Assembly: GCF_017569225.1 (NCBI RefSeq) | Contig: NZ_CP071868.1 | Coordinates: forward strand, 2,852,001 to 2,916,000 | Direction: 5' to 3' | Source of the DNA: Pengzhenrongella sicca | GTDB lineage: Bacteria > Actinomycetota > Actinomycetes > Actinomycetales > Cellulomonadaceae | Length of the DNA: 64,000 nucleotides | Part shown: piece after piece, positions 1 through 8,159 of the stretch | How the letters are laid out: each line of letters begins with the position of its first letter | Position numbering within the stretch: position 1 is the stretch's first letter | Notes under the pieces: generated by a model | The model's input: only the letters and a program-made list of their open reading frames with translations | The model's database searches: none | Told to the model about the DNA's origin: nothing | Position numbers and translations under genes: made by a program

Positions 1-1
1 G

Positions 2-643
2 GCGCCGGACGAGGCGTACGAGACCGCGCTCACGGGGCTCGCGACGCGCGCCCTGGCGGACCCGAACGTCGTCGCGCTCTTCGCCGACTGGGTCACCCGC
101 ACGCGCGCCGGGGTGCAGGCGGCAACCCTGGGGACCAAGCTCGTGCAGCTCACCCTGCCGGGCGTCGCCGACGTCTACCAGGGCTCCGAGGTGCCTGCCC
201 TGACGCTCGTGGACCCCGACAACCGGCGCCCGGTCGACCACGAGGACCTGGCTGCGCGCCTGGCCCGCCTCGACGACGGCGCCGCGCCCCGCGACCTCGC
301 GGACGAGAAGCTGCTCATCACCTCCCGCGCGCTGCGCCTGCGCCGGGACCTGCCCGAGGCCTTCGTCGGGCTCGGGGCGGGCTACTCCCCGCTGCCGACC
401 TCGACCGGGCACGCCCTGGCCTTCGCGCGCACCGTCGACGGCGCCCCGCAGGTCGTCACGGTCGCGACGCGGCTCGCGATCGGGCTCGACAAGCTGCGCG
501 GCTGGTCCGGGCACACCATCGCCCTGCCCGAGGGCGACTGGCTGGACGTGCTCTCCGACCGCGTCGTGGTCGGCGGGGTGCAGCCCATCGGGCCGCTGCT
601 CGAGAAGCTGCCCGTCGCGCTGCTCGTGCGGACGGGGGTCTGA
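2..643 (+). CDS. treY: Maltooligosyl trehalose synthase, C-terminal part (5' truncated by window)
   Basis: The frame is open from base 2 to the TGA at 641-643, so the gene enters from upstream and only about 213 C-terminal residues are visible; complete TreY proteins are several hundred residues longer. The segment LTLPGVADVYQGSE, about residue 48 of the fragment, is the characteristic TreY C-terminal signature, followed by SRALRLRRDLPEAF. TreY converts the reducing-end alpha-1,4 bond of a maltodextrin into an alpha,alpha-1,1 bond, giving maltooligosyl trehalose in the cytoplasm. It lies one base before treZ, the next enzyme of the pathway, so the two form an operon and are probably translationally coupled. 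The identification is secure; the missing N-terminus cannot be assessed. Confidence 0.93.
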   Translation, partial: APDEAYETALTGLATRALADPNVVALFADWVTRTRAGVQAATLGTKLVQLTLPGVADVYQGSEVPALTLVDPDNRRPVDHEDLAARLARLDDGAAPRDLADEKLLITSRALRLRRDLPEAFVGLGAGYSPLPTSTGHALAFARTVDGAPQVVTVATRLAIGLDKLRGWSGHTIALPEGDWLDVLSDRVVVGGVQPIGPLLEKLPVALLVRTGV

Positions 644-644
644 C

Positions 645-2456
645 GTGTCGGTTCCCACCAGCCCGAGCGTCTGGGCGCCCGCGGCAGGGTCGGTCGACCT
701 GCTGCTGACCGGCCCCGGCACCGCCGTGCCGCTCGAGCCCGACGGCGCGGGCTGGTGGCGCCTGCCGACCGCCGCGGAGCCCGTCGCGGACGGCGCGGAC
801 TACGCGTTCGCCGTCGACGGCGGGCCGGCGCGCCCCGACCCGCGCTCCCCCTGGCAGCCGGCCGGCGTGCACGGCCCGAGCCGCGCCGTCGACCCCGGCC
901 TGTTCGCCTGGACCGACGCGGCGTGGGCGGGCCGCGACGTGCGCGACGCGGTGGTCTACGAGCTCCACGTCGGGACGTTCACCGCCGCCGGCACGCTCGA
1001 CGCCGCCATCGAGCGCCTCGACCACCTCACCGACCTCGGCGTCGAGATGGTCGAGCTCATGCCCCTCGCCGCGTTCGAGGGCACCCGCGGCTGGGGCTAC
1101 GACGGGGTCTGCCTGTACGCGGTGCACGCCCCCTACGGCGGGCCTGCCGCGCTCGCCCGCTTCGTCGACGCCGCGCACTCCCGCGGCCTCGCGGTGTGCC
1201 TCGACGTCGTGTACAACCACCTCGGCCCGACCGGGAACTACCTCGAAGAGTTCGGCCCGTACTTCACCGACACCCACCACACGCCGTGGGGCCGCGCGGT
1301 GAACCTGGACGGCGCGGGCAGCGCCGAGGTACGCCGGTGGATCTGCGACAACGCGCTGCGCTGGCTCGCCGACTTCCACGTCGACGCGCTGCGGCTCGAC
1401 GCCGTGCACGCGCTCGTCGACGACTCCCCGCGACACGTGCTCACGCAGCTCGCGGACGAGGTCGCGGCGCTGGCCGCCGAGGTCGGGCGGCCGCTGTCGC
1501 TCATCGCGGAGTCGGACCAGAACGACCCGCGCACGATCGCCCCGGCGGCCGAGGGTGGCGTCGGGATGACGGCGCAGTGGGCCGACGACGCGCACCACGC
1601 GATCCACGCGCTCGTCACGGGCGAGCGGCAGGGCTACTACTCCGACTTCGGGCCGCCGGCCGTGCTCGCGGCCGCGCTGACGCGCGTGTTCGTGCCCGAC
1701 GGCGGCTGGTCCAGCTTTCGCGGCCAGCCCTGGGGCGCGCGGGTGCCCGCGGGCACCGACGGGCACCGGTTCGTCGTGTTCGGGTCCGACCATGACCAGG
1801 TCGGCAACCGCGCGCTCGGCGATCGGCCGTCGGCGCGGCTCGACCCCGGGGCGCTGGCGATCACCGCCGCACTGGTGCTGACCTCGCCGTACACCCCGAT
1901 GCTCTTCATGGGCGAGGAGTGGGGCGCCCGCACGCCCTGGCTGTACTTCACCGACTTCGCCGACCCCGACCTGGCCGAGGCCGTCCGCACCGGGCGGCGC
2001 GCGGAGTTCGCGACGCACGGGTGGGCCGAGCTCTACCCGGACCAGGCCGTGGACGGCGAGCTCACGGTGCCGGACCCGCAGGACCCGGAGACCGTCTCGG
2101 CGAGCCGGCTCGACTGGGACGAGCCGTCCCGGCCGGAGCACGCGCGCCTGCTCGCGTGGTACCGCGAGCTCATCGCGCTGCGCCGCACGAGCGCCGACCT
2201 CGGCAGCGGCGACCGGGACGCCACGACCGTCCGCTGGGACGAGCTGGGCGACTGGGACCGGGCGCAGGACGCCTCCTGGCTGGTGGTCGAGCGCGGCGCG
2301 ACGCGCGTCGTCGTGAACCTGGCCGCCGACGAGCGCCGGGTCCCCCTCGCGCTCACGGGCGACGCGCAGGTGCTCGCCGCGTGGGTGCCCGTCGTGCTCG
2401 ACGGCGGCGACGCGGTGCTGCCCGGCCGCTCGGTCGCGGTCGTCGGACCAGCTTAG
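645..2456 (+). CDS. treZ: Malto-oligosyltrehalose trehalohydrolase
   Basis: 603 residues. TreZ releases free trehalose from the maltooligosyl trehalose made by TreY. The layout is a short N-terminal beta domain (about 1-100), a GH13 barrel (about 100-470) and a C-terminal beta domain. GH13 landmarks are visible: DVVYNHLGPTGNYL near 188, the nucleophile segment VDALRLDAVHAL near 245, the general-acid segment LIAESDQNDPR near 285 and VFGSDHDQVGNR near 380. GWGYDGVCLYAVHAPYGGP is typical of TreZ. The GTG start follows the treY stop after a single base and no other start fits the spacing. Length matches the family. The gene ends in front of a repeat-rich gap shared with the convergent zapE. Confidence 0.95.
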   Translation: MSVPTSPSVWAPAAGSVDLLLTGPGTAVPLEPDGAGWWRLPTAAEPVADGADYAFAVDGGPARPDPRSPWQPAGVHGPSRAVDPGLFAWTDAAWAGRDVRDAVVYELHVGTFTAAGTLDAAIERLDHLTDLGVEMVELMPLAAFEGTRGWGYDGVCLYAVHAPYGGPAALARFVDAAHSRGLAVCLDVVYNHLGPTGNYLEEFGPYFTDTHHTPWGRAVNLDGAGSAEVRRWICDNALRWLADFHVDALRLDAVHALVDDSPRHVLTQLADEVAALAAEVGRPLSLIAESDQNDPRTIAPAAEGGVGMTAQWADDAHHAIHALVTGERQGYYSDFGPPAVLAAALTRVFVPDGGWSSFRGQPWGARVPAGTDGHRFVVFGSDHDQVGNRALGDRPSARLDPGALAITAALVLTSPYTPMLFMGEEWGARTPWLYFTDFADPDLAEAVRTGRRAEFATHGWAELYPDQAVDGELTVPDPQDPETVSASRLDWDEPSRPEHARLLAWYRELIALRRTSADLGSGDRDATTVRWDELGDWDRAQDASWLVVERGATRVVVNLAADERRVPLALTGDAQVLAAWVPVVLDGGDAVLPGRSVAVVGPA

Positions 2457-2470
2457 CCACGGCGCACGAG

Positions 2471-2586
2471 AGTGGGCGTTCTGCTGTCAGGCGCTCGGGT
2501 GTGGCCGATCTGCTGGTCCGCCGCCCGTTCGGGGGACGGATTGCCCACACCCGCGGCGCCGGGAGCCGGACGCCCACACTCGCGCC
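2471..2586. repeat. REP-like intergenic element, copy 1
   Basis: The 217-base gap between convergent treZ and zapE holds two forward motifs (AGTGGGCGTTCTG at 2471 and GGTGTGGCCGATCTG at 2499) followed by two reverse-complement motifs (GATTGCCCACACC near 2539 and GACGCCCACACTCG near 2570). The same forward-forward-reverse-reverse arrangement recurs at 28910-29026. After it come four spaced copies of GAGCCCGCC-like sequence at about 2595-2660. The element could fold into a hairpin and act as a bidirectional terminator, but it has no T-run. No gene is seen in this gap. Confidence 0.6.
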
Positions 2587-2673
2587 GACCCGAGCCCGCC
2601 CTAACGCTCTCGAGCCCGCCGATAAGCTCCCGAGCCCGCCCTCGCCGTCTGAACCCGCCCGCCCGGGGCCGGC

Positions 2674-3795
2674 CTAGCCCGACGCCGTGAGCTCGCCGCC
2701 GTCGTCGGCGAGCGCGCCGAGCCGGGACAGCGCGCGGAAGTACTTCTTGCGGTACCCTCCGCGCAGCATGGCCGGGCTGAACAGGCCGCGCGCACCCGAA
2801 CCGCCGAGCAGCACCGGCACGTCACGGTCGTAAAGCCGGTCCACGAGCACCACGAGGCGCAGCGCCTCGCTCTCGTGCTCGACCGGCCCCACGGCGGTCA
2901 GGCCGACGGCGCTCACGCCGTCCAGCAGCGCGCCGTACCGGCTCGGGTGCACCTGTGCGAGGTGCCCGAGCAGGGTGCGGAAGTCGTCGAGCGTCGCGCC
3001 GGGGCGGGCCCGGACCGCCGCCCGGACGGCGGCATCGGGCAGCGGCGCGCCCTCGGTCACGGTGGCGCGGTGCCGGTAGTCCTCGCCGTCGACGCGCAGC
3101 ACCTCGAACCGGGCCGCGAGCGCCTGGATCTCGCGCAGGAAGTCCTCGGCCGCGAAGCGGCCCTCCCCGAGCGACTCGGGCAGCGTGTTCGACGTCGCGG
3201 CGAGCGCGACGCCGCGGTCCGCGAGCTCGCGCAGCAGCCGGGACATCAGGACCGTGTCGCCGGGATCGTCGAGCTCGAACTCGTCGATGGCCACGAGCGC
3301 GTTGCCCGCGAGCGCCTCGACCGTCGGCGCGAAGCCGAGCGCGCCGACGAGGTTGGTGAACTCCACGAACGTCCCGTAGGCCGTCCGGTCGGTGCCGACG
3401 GCGTGAGCGAGCGACGCGAGCAGGTGGGTCTTCCCGACGCCGAAGCCGCCGTCCAGGTACACCGCGGGCGCGGGAGCGCGGCGCCGACCGGTCAGCCACG
3501 AGCCGCGCGCGGGCTCGCGGATCGCGGCGGCCACGGCGCGCAGCCGGGCGAGGGCGGATCCCTGGCTCGCGAACTGCGGGTCGGGCAGGTAGGTGTCGAA
3601 CGACTCCGCCGCGAAGTGCCGCGGCGGGACGAGCTCGGCCAGCAGCCGTGCGACCGGCACCTCGGGCCGACGGCCCGCGAGGGAGACCGGGGTCGCGGCT
3701 CGGGTCGCGGCGGCGGTCGCGGCGGGGCGCGCGTCGCGGGCTGCGCCGGGGGTCGCGTCGGGGCTGACGGCCGGGGTCGCGTCGGGAACGGTCAC
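2674..3795 (-). CDS. zapE: ZapE/AFG1-like cell division ATPase
   Basis: 373 residues from the chosen GTG. It is an AAA-type P-loop ATPase of the AFG1/ZapE family, which in proteobacteria associates with the division ring; the role in actinobacteria is less defined. Walker A is GGFGVGKTHL (about residue 117) and Walker B is VAIDEFELDD, followed by the sensor-like ATSNTLPESLGEG. The first 50 residues are a low-complexity Ala/Thr/Pro stretch. A frame extension exists up to 3885, but TAGGCT lies 8 nt before GTG 3795, consistent with a leaderless start; the longer form would run into the duplicated promoter of the divergent reductase gene. It converges with treZ. Confidence 0.88.
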   Translation of the reverse strand: MTVPDATPAVSPDATPGAARDARPAATAAATRAATPVSLAGRRPEVPVARLLAELVPPRHFAAESFDTYLPDPQFASQGSALARLRAVAAAIREPARGSWLTGRRRAPAPAVYLDGGFGVGKTHLLASLAHAVGTDRTAYGTFVEFTNLVGALGFAPTVEALAGNALVAIDEFELDDPGDTVLMSRLLRELADRGVALAATSNTLPESLGEGRFAAEDFLREIQALAARFEVLRVDGEDYRHRATVTEGAPLPDAAVRAAVRARPGATLDDFRTLLGHLAQVHPSRYGALLDGVSAVGLTAVGPVEHESEALRLVVLVDRLYDRDVPVLLGGSGARGLFSPAMLRGGYRKKYFRALSRLGALADDGGELTASG

Positions 3796-3809
3796 GGTCG
3801 CCGAGCCTA
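3793..3809 (-). promoter_or_regulatory. Leaderless promoter of zapE
   Basis: Reading the minus strand, TAGGCT (3809-3804) is followed after 8 nt by GTG at 3795. There is no Shine-Dalgarno sequence in between. Confidence 0.5.
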
Positions 3810-3861
3810 AACCGCACAGGGCGGCGCCGCCTGCGCGGACCAGGCCGGCCCGCGCGGGGTA

Positions 3862-3952
3862 CCGAGGCCCCCGCGTGGCCGCCATGCCCGCGCCGGGGCC
3901 CCATCGTGGCCGAAGGGTCGCGCCGAGGCCCTAGCGTGGCCGCCATGCCCGC
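3862..3952 (+). repeat. Duplicated promoter/start block (61-bp period)
   Basis: A 30-base block beginning CCGAGGCCC and containing GTGGCCGCCATGCCCGC occurs at 3862-3891 and again at 3923-3952, with only two differences. Those differences change the functional TAGCGT of the downstream copy to CCGCGT upstream, so only the second copy keeps a -10 box. A weaker third match, GGCCCCATCGTGGCCGAAG, lies between them. Confidence 0.75.
3932..3947 (+). promoter_or_regulatory. Leaderless promoter of RibD-like reductase
   Basis: TAGCGT (3932-3937) is followed after 7 nt by ATG 3945. No Shine-Dalgarno is present. This fixes the start downstream of the in-frame GTG at 3906. Confidence 0.55.
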
Positions 3953-4790
3953 CGCCTCGCCCGCACCCCCGCCGGTACCGCCATCCGCGCTCCCGCCCAC
4001 CGCCGAGCGCCCGACCCTCGACGTGCTGCTCCCGCTCGCGCGCGCCGGCGAGCGGCTGCCCGCCGACCCCGGCGAGGCGGCCCTCACTGCGCTCTACGAC
4101 CACCCGCTGCCCGCGCCGGCGCCGGGAGCACTGGCGGACAGCTGGGTCCGCGCGAACATGATCGCGAGCCTCGACGGCGCCGCGGCGGGCGCCGACCGCC
4201 GCTCTGGCTCCCTCAACGGCCCCGCCGACCTGCGGGTGTTCCGCGTGCTCCGGGCCGCCGCCGACGTGGTCCTAGTCGGCGCCGGCACCGCGCGCGCCGA
4301 GGGCTACGGGGCGCTGCGCGTCCCGGCCGAGCTCGCCGCGGCGCGCGCGGCGCGGGGGCAACGCCCCGACCTGCCGCTCGCGCTCGTGAGCCGCTCCGGC
4401 GAGATTCCCGCCGGGCTGCTCGACTCCGGCGACCCGCCCCTGGTCGTGACGGTCGCGGACCGCCCGGATCTCGCCGCCCTCCAGGCCCGGATCGGGGCCG
4501 ATCGCGTGCTGGTCGCGGGCGACCGCGAGGTCGACCTGCCGGCCGCCCTGGCGGCCCTGAGGGACCGCGGACTCACCCGCGTGCTCACCGAGGGCGGGCC
4601 CCGGCTGCTGGGGAGCCTGCTGACGGCCGGCCTGGTCGACGAGCTCTGCCTGACCTGGAGCCCGCTGCTCGTCGGCGGCCCCGCGCCGCGCGCTGTCGAC
4701 GGCGCCCCATGGCTGCGCCCGGCGGTCTCCGCGCGGCCCGCCCACCTGCTGCACTCCGACGCGGTGCTGCTGGGCCGGTGGCTCCTCTAG
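3945..4790 (+). CDS. RibD C-terminal domain / pyrimidine reductase family protein
   Basis: 281 residues with the dihydrofolate-reductase-like fold of the RibD C-terminal domain. The pattern SWVRANMIASLDGAAAG (about residue 64), then DVVLVGAGTARAEGYG, then LTEGGPRLLGSLL is diagnostic of these NADPH-dependent reductases. In riboflavin synthesis the domain reduces the ribosylamino side chain; stand-alone actinobacterial copies are usually named pyrimidine reductase family and their substrate is not settled. No deaminase domain and no other rib gene is nearby, so a riboflavin role is only a possibility. The first 30 residues are Pro/Ala rich. The ATG start is chosen from its leaderless promoter. 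Its stop overlaps the -10 box of the next gene. Confidence 0.8.
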   Translation: MPAASPAPPPVPPSALPPTAERPTLDVLLPLARAGERLPADPGEAALTALYDHPLPAPAPGALADSWVRANMIASLDGAAAGADRRSGSLNGPADLRVFRVLRAAADVVLVGAGTARAEGYGALRVPAELAAARAARGQRPDLPLALVSRSGEIPAGLLDSGDPPLVVTVADRPDLAALQARIGADRVLVAGDREVDLPAALAALRDRGLTRVLTEGGPRLLGSLLTAGLVDELCLTWSPLLVGGPAPRAVDGAPWLRPAVSARPAHLLHSDAVLLGRWLL

Positions 4791-4802
4791 GCTCGTTGGG
4801 TG
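4788..4802 (+). promoter_or_regulatory. Leaderless promoter overlapping upstream stop codon
   Basis: TAGGCT (4788-4793) begins with the TAG stop of the preceding gene and lies 6 nt before GTG 4800. Confidence 0.5.
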
Positions 4803-5309
4803 ACCGACTCCTCGACCCAGCCCGCACCGCTCACCATCGTCGTCCTCACGGAGGACACCCTCGCCGACGCCGACGTCGTGAAGATCCTCGCGCTGCACGA
4901 CGACCCGCGCCTGACCTACCGCGTCCTCGTGCCGGCGGACACCGAGCGGAACATGCTCGTGTCGTTCGTCGACCACCTCGGTCTGGGCAACCTGCGGGAG
5001 GCGCTCAGCGACGTGCTGCGGCGCGAGCCCGCCGCGACGGAGGCCAAGTCCGAGGCCGCCGACCAGCTCGCCGAGAGCCTCGCCGCCTTCACGTCGGCCG
5101 GCGCGACGGCCGACGGCCGGATCGTGGAGGACGACCCGCTGCCCGCGCTCAAGGCCGCCGTCGCCGCCGGGTGGGTGCGCGAGATCGTCGTCGTGACCTA
5201 CCCGCACGCCGTCGAGGACACCTTCCACCGCGACTGGGCCTCCCGCGCCCGCGACCTGCTCCAGGTCCCCGTGCTGCACCTGTACTCGGGCACGAGCGAG
5301 CTCGGCTGA
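4800..5309 (+). CDS. Conserved hypothetical, UspA-like fold
   Basis: 169 residues, no signal peptide or membrane segment. The alternation of short beta strands and helices (LTIVVLTEDTLADADVVKIL at the N-terminus, EIVVVTYPHAVEDTFHRDWA near the C-terminus, ending VPVLHLYSG) resembles a nucleotide-binding alpha/beta fold of the universal-stress-protein kind, but the usual G-2X-G-9X-G(S/T) ATP loop is absent. I do not recognise a specific function. The start is set by the leaderless promoter directly upstream. It converges with the ATP-grasp ligase across a perfect 10-bp stem at 5333-5355. Confidence 0.75.
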   Translation: MTDSSTQPAPLTIVVLTEDTLADADVVKILALHDDPRLTYRVLVPADTERNMLVSFVDHLGLGNLREALSDVLRREPAATEAKSEAADQLAESLAAFTSAGATADGRIVEDDPLPALKAAVAAGWVREIVVVTYPHAVEDTFHRDWASRARDLLQVPVLHLYSGTSELG

Positions 5310-5332
5310 CCCGAGCTCGGCTACCCCTCCGA

Positions 5333-5355
5333 CCGGCGGCCCCGCGGGCCGCCGG
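5333..5355. terminator. Bidirectional hairpin
   Basis: CCGGCGGCCC, loop CGC, GGGCCGCCGG: a perfect 10-bp stem between two convergent genes. There is no T-run, as is usual for actinobacterial terminators. Confidence 0.65.
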
Positions 5356-5360
5356 CCGGG

Positions 5361-6608
5361 TCAGAACCCGGTCGTCGTGGCCGTCGGGTAGTACCGGCGA
5401 AACTTGCGGATCTGGTTGAGCTTGGCCGCGAGCACGTAGGCCCGGCGCGCCAGCGAACCGTCCGTCGGGTAGTACCGCAGGGGGTGCGCGACGGCCCCGG
5501 CGCGGATCAGCGCGCGCACCTTCGCGTGCAGCGCGGGGTCGAGCACGTACCGCAGGAGCAGCCGCGGCGGCAGGATCGAGTACAGGATCTCCTTCTCGAC
5601 CACGACCGGCTCGACGGCGAGGCCCTCGACCCGGTCCTGGACCAGGAAGCGCATGGGGTTCGCCCCGGCGGCCGTCAGGTAGTAGTTGTTGCGGCCGATC
5701 CGCGGGTTGACCTCGAAGAACCGGTAGCTCCCGTCGCGGGGGTCGACCTTGACGTCGAAGTTCGCGAAGCCCACGTATCCCGTCTCGCGCAGGAACCGTC
5801 GGGCCTGCTCGAGCATCGGCTCGATCCGCTGGGTGATCATCGCGGCCGGGTTGCCGAGCCCGGACGGCGTGTGCTCCTCGAGCAGCACGTGCGCCGAGCA
5901 CAGGAGCGTGATCTCGCCCCGGCTGTCGACGTACGCGGTGATCGAGCGCATCTGCGTGTCGTCGCCGGGGACGAGGTCCTGCACCACGAACCGGCCCCGG
6001 AAGCCTGCCGCGGCGAGCGAGGCCCACAGCGCGTCGAGCTCCGCCTGGTCGGCGATCTCGAAGACCTTCTTCTTGCCGGCGAAGTGCACGTCCTGGTAGT
6101 CGGCGCTGCTGGCCGCCTTTGCGATCAGCGGGTACGCGAGGTCGACGTCCACGGGCGCCCAGCCAGCCTCCCCCGCGGCGGCGAAGTCCTGCACGATCGT
6201 GCGCGGCACGTCGATGTCGAGGCCCGCGCAGATCTCGGCGAACGTCGCCTTGTCGGCGATGCGGTCGAGCAGGTCCTCGGACAGGAACGGCACGACGTAG
6301 TGCGGCTCCAGGCGGGCGCGGTGGCGGACGACGACGCGCACCAGCCAGTCCGAGTTGGCGAGCAGGACGAGCGTGCGCCCGGGGTGCTCCCCCGCGAGCT
6401 GCACCAGCCGGTCGACCATGTCCACGGGCGACGCGTCCGGCCCCAGGAGCACGTTGTCGATGATGGCCGAGCGCGCCACCGGCCCGAGCGCCGCGCCGCT
6501 GACGACGATCGACCGCACGCCGTACTCCTCATGGAACGCACGCGCGAGCGCGTACACCCCGATGTCCGCGCCCAGGATGACGGGGAGCATCGGGGCCGGC
6601 GAGCTCAC
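5361..6608 (-). CDS. ATP-grasp ligase, D-aspartate (cross-bridge) ligase-like
   Basis: 415 residues. From memory of the family it closely resembles the Enterococcus faecium D-aspartate ligase (about 420 residues), which adds D-Asp to the peptidoglycan stem-peptide lysine. ILGADIGVYALARAFHEEYG at the N-terminus and GFANFDVKVDPRDGSYRFFE in the ATP-grasp core (about residue 290) are near matches. The metal/ATP acidic residues in FFEVNPRIGR and the VQDLVPGDD segment are present. No signal peptide, so it acts in the cytoplasm on a precursor. Cellulomonadaceae and Promicromonosporaceae wall types include D-Asp or D-Glu bridges, so a ligase for such a residue is plausible; which amino acid is used cannot be told. 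GTG 6608 overlaps the gnd stop (GTGA). General ATP-grasp carboxylate-amine ligase is the fallback. Confidence 0.72.
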   Translation of the reverse strand: MSSPAPMLPVILGADIGVYALARAFHEEYGVRSIVVSGAALGPVARSAIIDNVLLGPDASPVDMVDRLVQLAGEHPGRTLVLLANSDWLVRVVVRHRARLEPHYVVPFLSEDLLDRIADKATFAEICAGLDIDVPRTIVQDFAAAGEAGWAPVDVDLAYPLIAKAASSADYQDVHFAGKKKVFEIADQAELDALWASLAAAGFRGRFVVQDLVPGDDTQMRSITAYVDSRGEITLLCSAHVLLEEHTPSGLGNPAAMITQRIEPMLEQARRFLRETGYVGFANFDVKVDPRDGSYRFFEVNPRIGRNNYYLTAAGANPMRFLVQDRVEGLAVEPVVVEKEILYSILPPRLLLRYVLDPALHAKVRALIRAGAVAHPLRYYPTDGSLARRAYVLAAKLNQIRKFRRYYPTATTTGF

Positions 6609-8041
6609 AGCGTCGTCTCGGTGCGGTCGCCGGTCCACTCGGTGTGGAAGGTGCCTGCGCGGTCGACCCGGCGGTAGGTGTGCGCCCCGAAGAAGTCACG
6701 CTGCGCCTGGATCAGCGCCGCGGGCAGCCGCTCGGCCCGCACGCCGTCGTAGTAGGCGAGCGAGGACGAGAACGCCGGCGTCGGCACACCACTGAGCGCG
6801 GCCGCGGCCACGACGCGACGCCACGACGCGACGCCGTTGCCGACGGCGCCGGTGAAGTACTCGTCGGCGAGCAGCAGGGGCAGGTGCGCGTCGCGCTCGT
6901 ACGCCTCGGTGATCCGGTTGAGGAAGCGCGCCCGGATGATGCAGCCCCCGCGCCAGATCCGCGCCATCGCGCCGCGGTCCACGTCCCAGCCGAACTCGGC
7001 CGAGGCCGCCGCGATCTGGTCGAAGCCCTGCGAGTACGCGACCACCTTGGAGGCGTAGAGCGCGAGGCGGACGTCCTCGATGAACGCGGCCCGGTCGGGG
7101 ATGTCCCAGGCGCTCACGTGCGCCGGCAGGACGCCGACGGCGGCGGCGCGCTGCGGCACCGAGCCGGACAGCGCCCGGGCGAACGTCGCCTCGGCGATCC
7201 CCGTGATCGGGACGCCCAGGTCGAGCGCGTTCTGCACGGTCCAGCGCCCGGTTCCCTTCTGCTCGGCCTGGTCGAGCACGACGTCGACGAACGCCTGCCC
7301 GGTCGCCGGGTCGGTGTGCGCGAGGACGTCCGCCGAGATCTCGATGAGGAACGACTCGAGGTCGCCGGTGTTCCACTGCGCGAAGATCTCGCCGATCTCG
7401 GCGGCGCTGGCGCCCAGGCCGAGCCGCAGCAGGTCGTAGGCCTCCGCGATGAGCTGCATGTCGGCGTACTCGATACCGTTGTGCACCATCTTCACGAAGT
7501 GCCCCGCGCCGTCGGGCCCGATGTAGGTGCAGCACGGGACGCCGTCGACCTTGGCCGAGATGTCCTCGAGGATCGGCCCGAGCACGCGGTAGGACTCCGG
7601 CGAGCCGCCGGGCATGATGCTCGGGCCGTTGAGCGCGCCTTCCTCGCCGCCCGAGACGCCCGAGCCGACGAAGTGCAGGCCGTGCGCCTTGAGCTCGCCC
7701 TCGCGCCGGATCGTGTCCGGGAAGTGGGCGTTGCCGGCGTCGATGACGATGTCGCCCGCCTCGAGCAGCGGGATCAGCTCGCTGATGACCGCGTCCGTCG
7801 GGCCGCCCGCCTTGACCATGATCACGATCTTGCGGGGCGTGGCGAGCGAGGCGACGAAGTCGGCCATCGACTCGGACGGGACGAACGTGCCGTCGTCGCC
7901 GTGGTCGGCCACGAGCGACTGCGTCTTCGCGAACGAGCGGTTGTGCACCGCGACGGTGTAGCCGTGCCGCGCGAAGTTCCGGGCCAGATTCCGGCCCATG
8001 ACGGCCAGGCCGGTGACACCGATCGTCGCTGTTGCGGACAT
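6605..8041 (-). CDS. gnd: 6-phosphogluconate dehydrogenase (decarboxylating)
   Basis: 478 residues, usual length. It oxidises 6-phosphogluconate to ribulose 5-phosphate and CO2 in the pentose phosphate pathway. The N-terminal Rossmann motif GVTGLAVMGRNLARNFA (residue 8), the substrate loop GGEEGALNGPSIMPGG, the catalytic lysine segment FVKMVHNGIEYADMQ and the C-terminal AQRDFFGAHTYRR are all present. ATG 8041 is preferred over the in-frame GTG at 8047 because AGGAG (8054-8050) lies 8 nt before the ATG. Its stop overlaps the start of the D-aspartate-ligase-like gene by 4 nt, implying co-translation of a sugar-phosphate enzyme with a presumed wall enzyme. Confidence 0.96.
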   Translation of the reverse strand: MSATATIGVTGLAVMGRNLARNFARHGYTVAVHNRSFAKTQSLVADHGDDGTFVPSESMADFVASLATPRKIVIMVKAGGPTDAVISELIPLLEAGDIVIDAGNAHFPDTIRREGELKAHGLHFVGSGVSGGEEGALNGPSIMPGGSPESYRVLGPILEDISAKVDGVPCCTYIGPDGAGHFVKMVHNGIEYADMQLIAEAYDLLRLGLGASAAEIGEIFAQWNTGDLESFLIEISADVLAHTDPATGQAFVDVVLDQAEQKGTGRWTVQNALDLGVPITGIAEATFARALSGSVPQRAAAVGVLPAHVSAWDIPDRAAFIEDVRLALYASKVVAYSQGFDQIAAASAEFGWDVDRGAMARIWRGGCIIRARFLNRITEAYERDAHLPLLLADEYFTGAVGNGVASWRRVVAAAALSGVPTPAFSSSLAYYDGVRAERLPAALIQAQRDFFGAHTYRRVDRAGTFHTEWTGDRTETTL

Positions 8042-8143
8042 GCGCACTACTCCTTCGTCGCCGGGCTCTGAATGCGGCCAGCCTATCCGCGACCCGTCGC
8101 CGCGCCGTCGGCGTGCCAGCGGAGCGTTCGGAGCCGGCGCCCA

Positions 8144-8159
8144 TACGCTCCTTCAGGTG
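8144..8159 (+). promoter_or_regulatory. Leaderless promoter of DUF3000 gene
   Basis: TACGCT (8144-8149), 7 nt, then GTG 8157. No Shine-Dalgarno. Confidence 0.5.

Noticed and set aside
456-2141. 561-codon minus-strand frame opposite treY/treZ
   Set aside because: It is the antisense shadow of treY and treZ, with Arg/Gly/Val-rich low-complexity translation and no motif; the plus-strand genes are certain.
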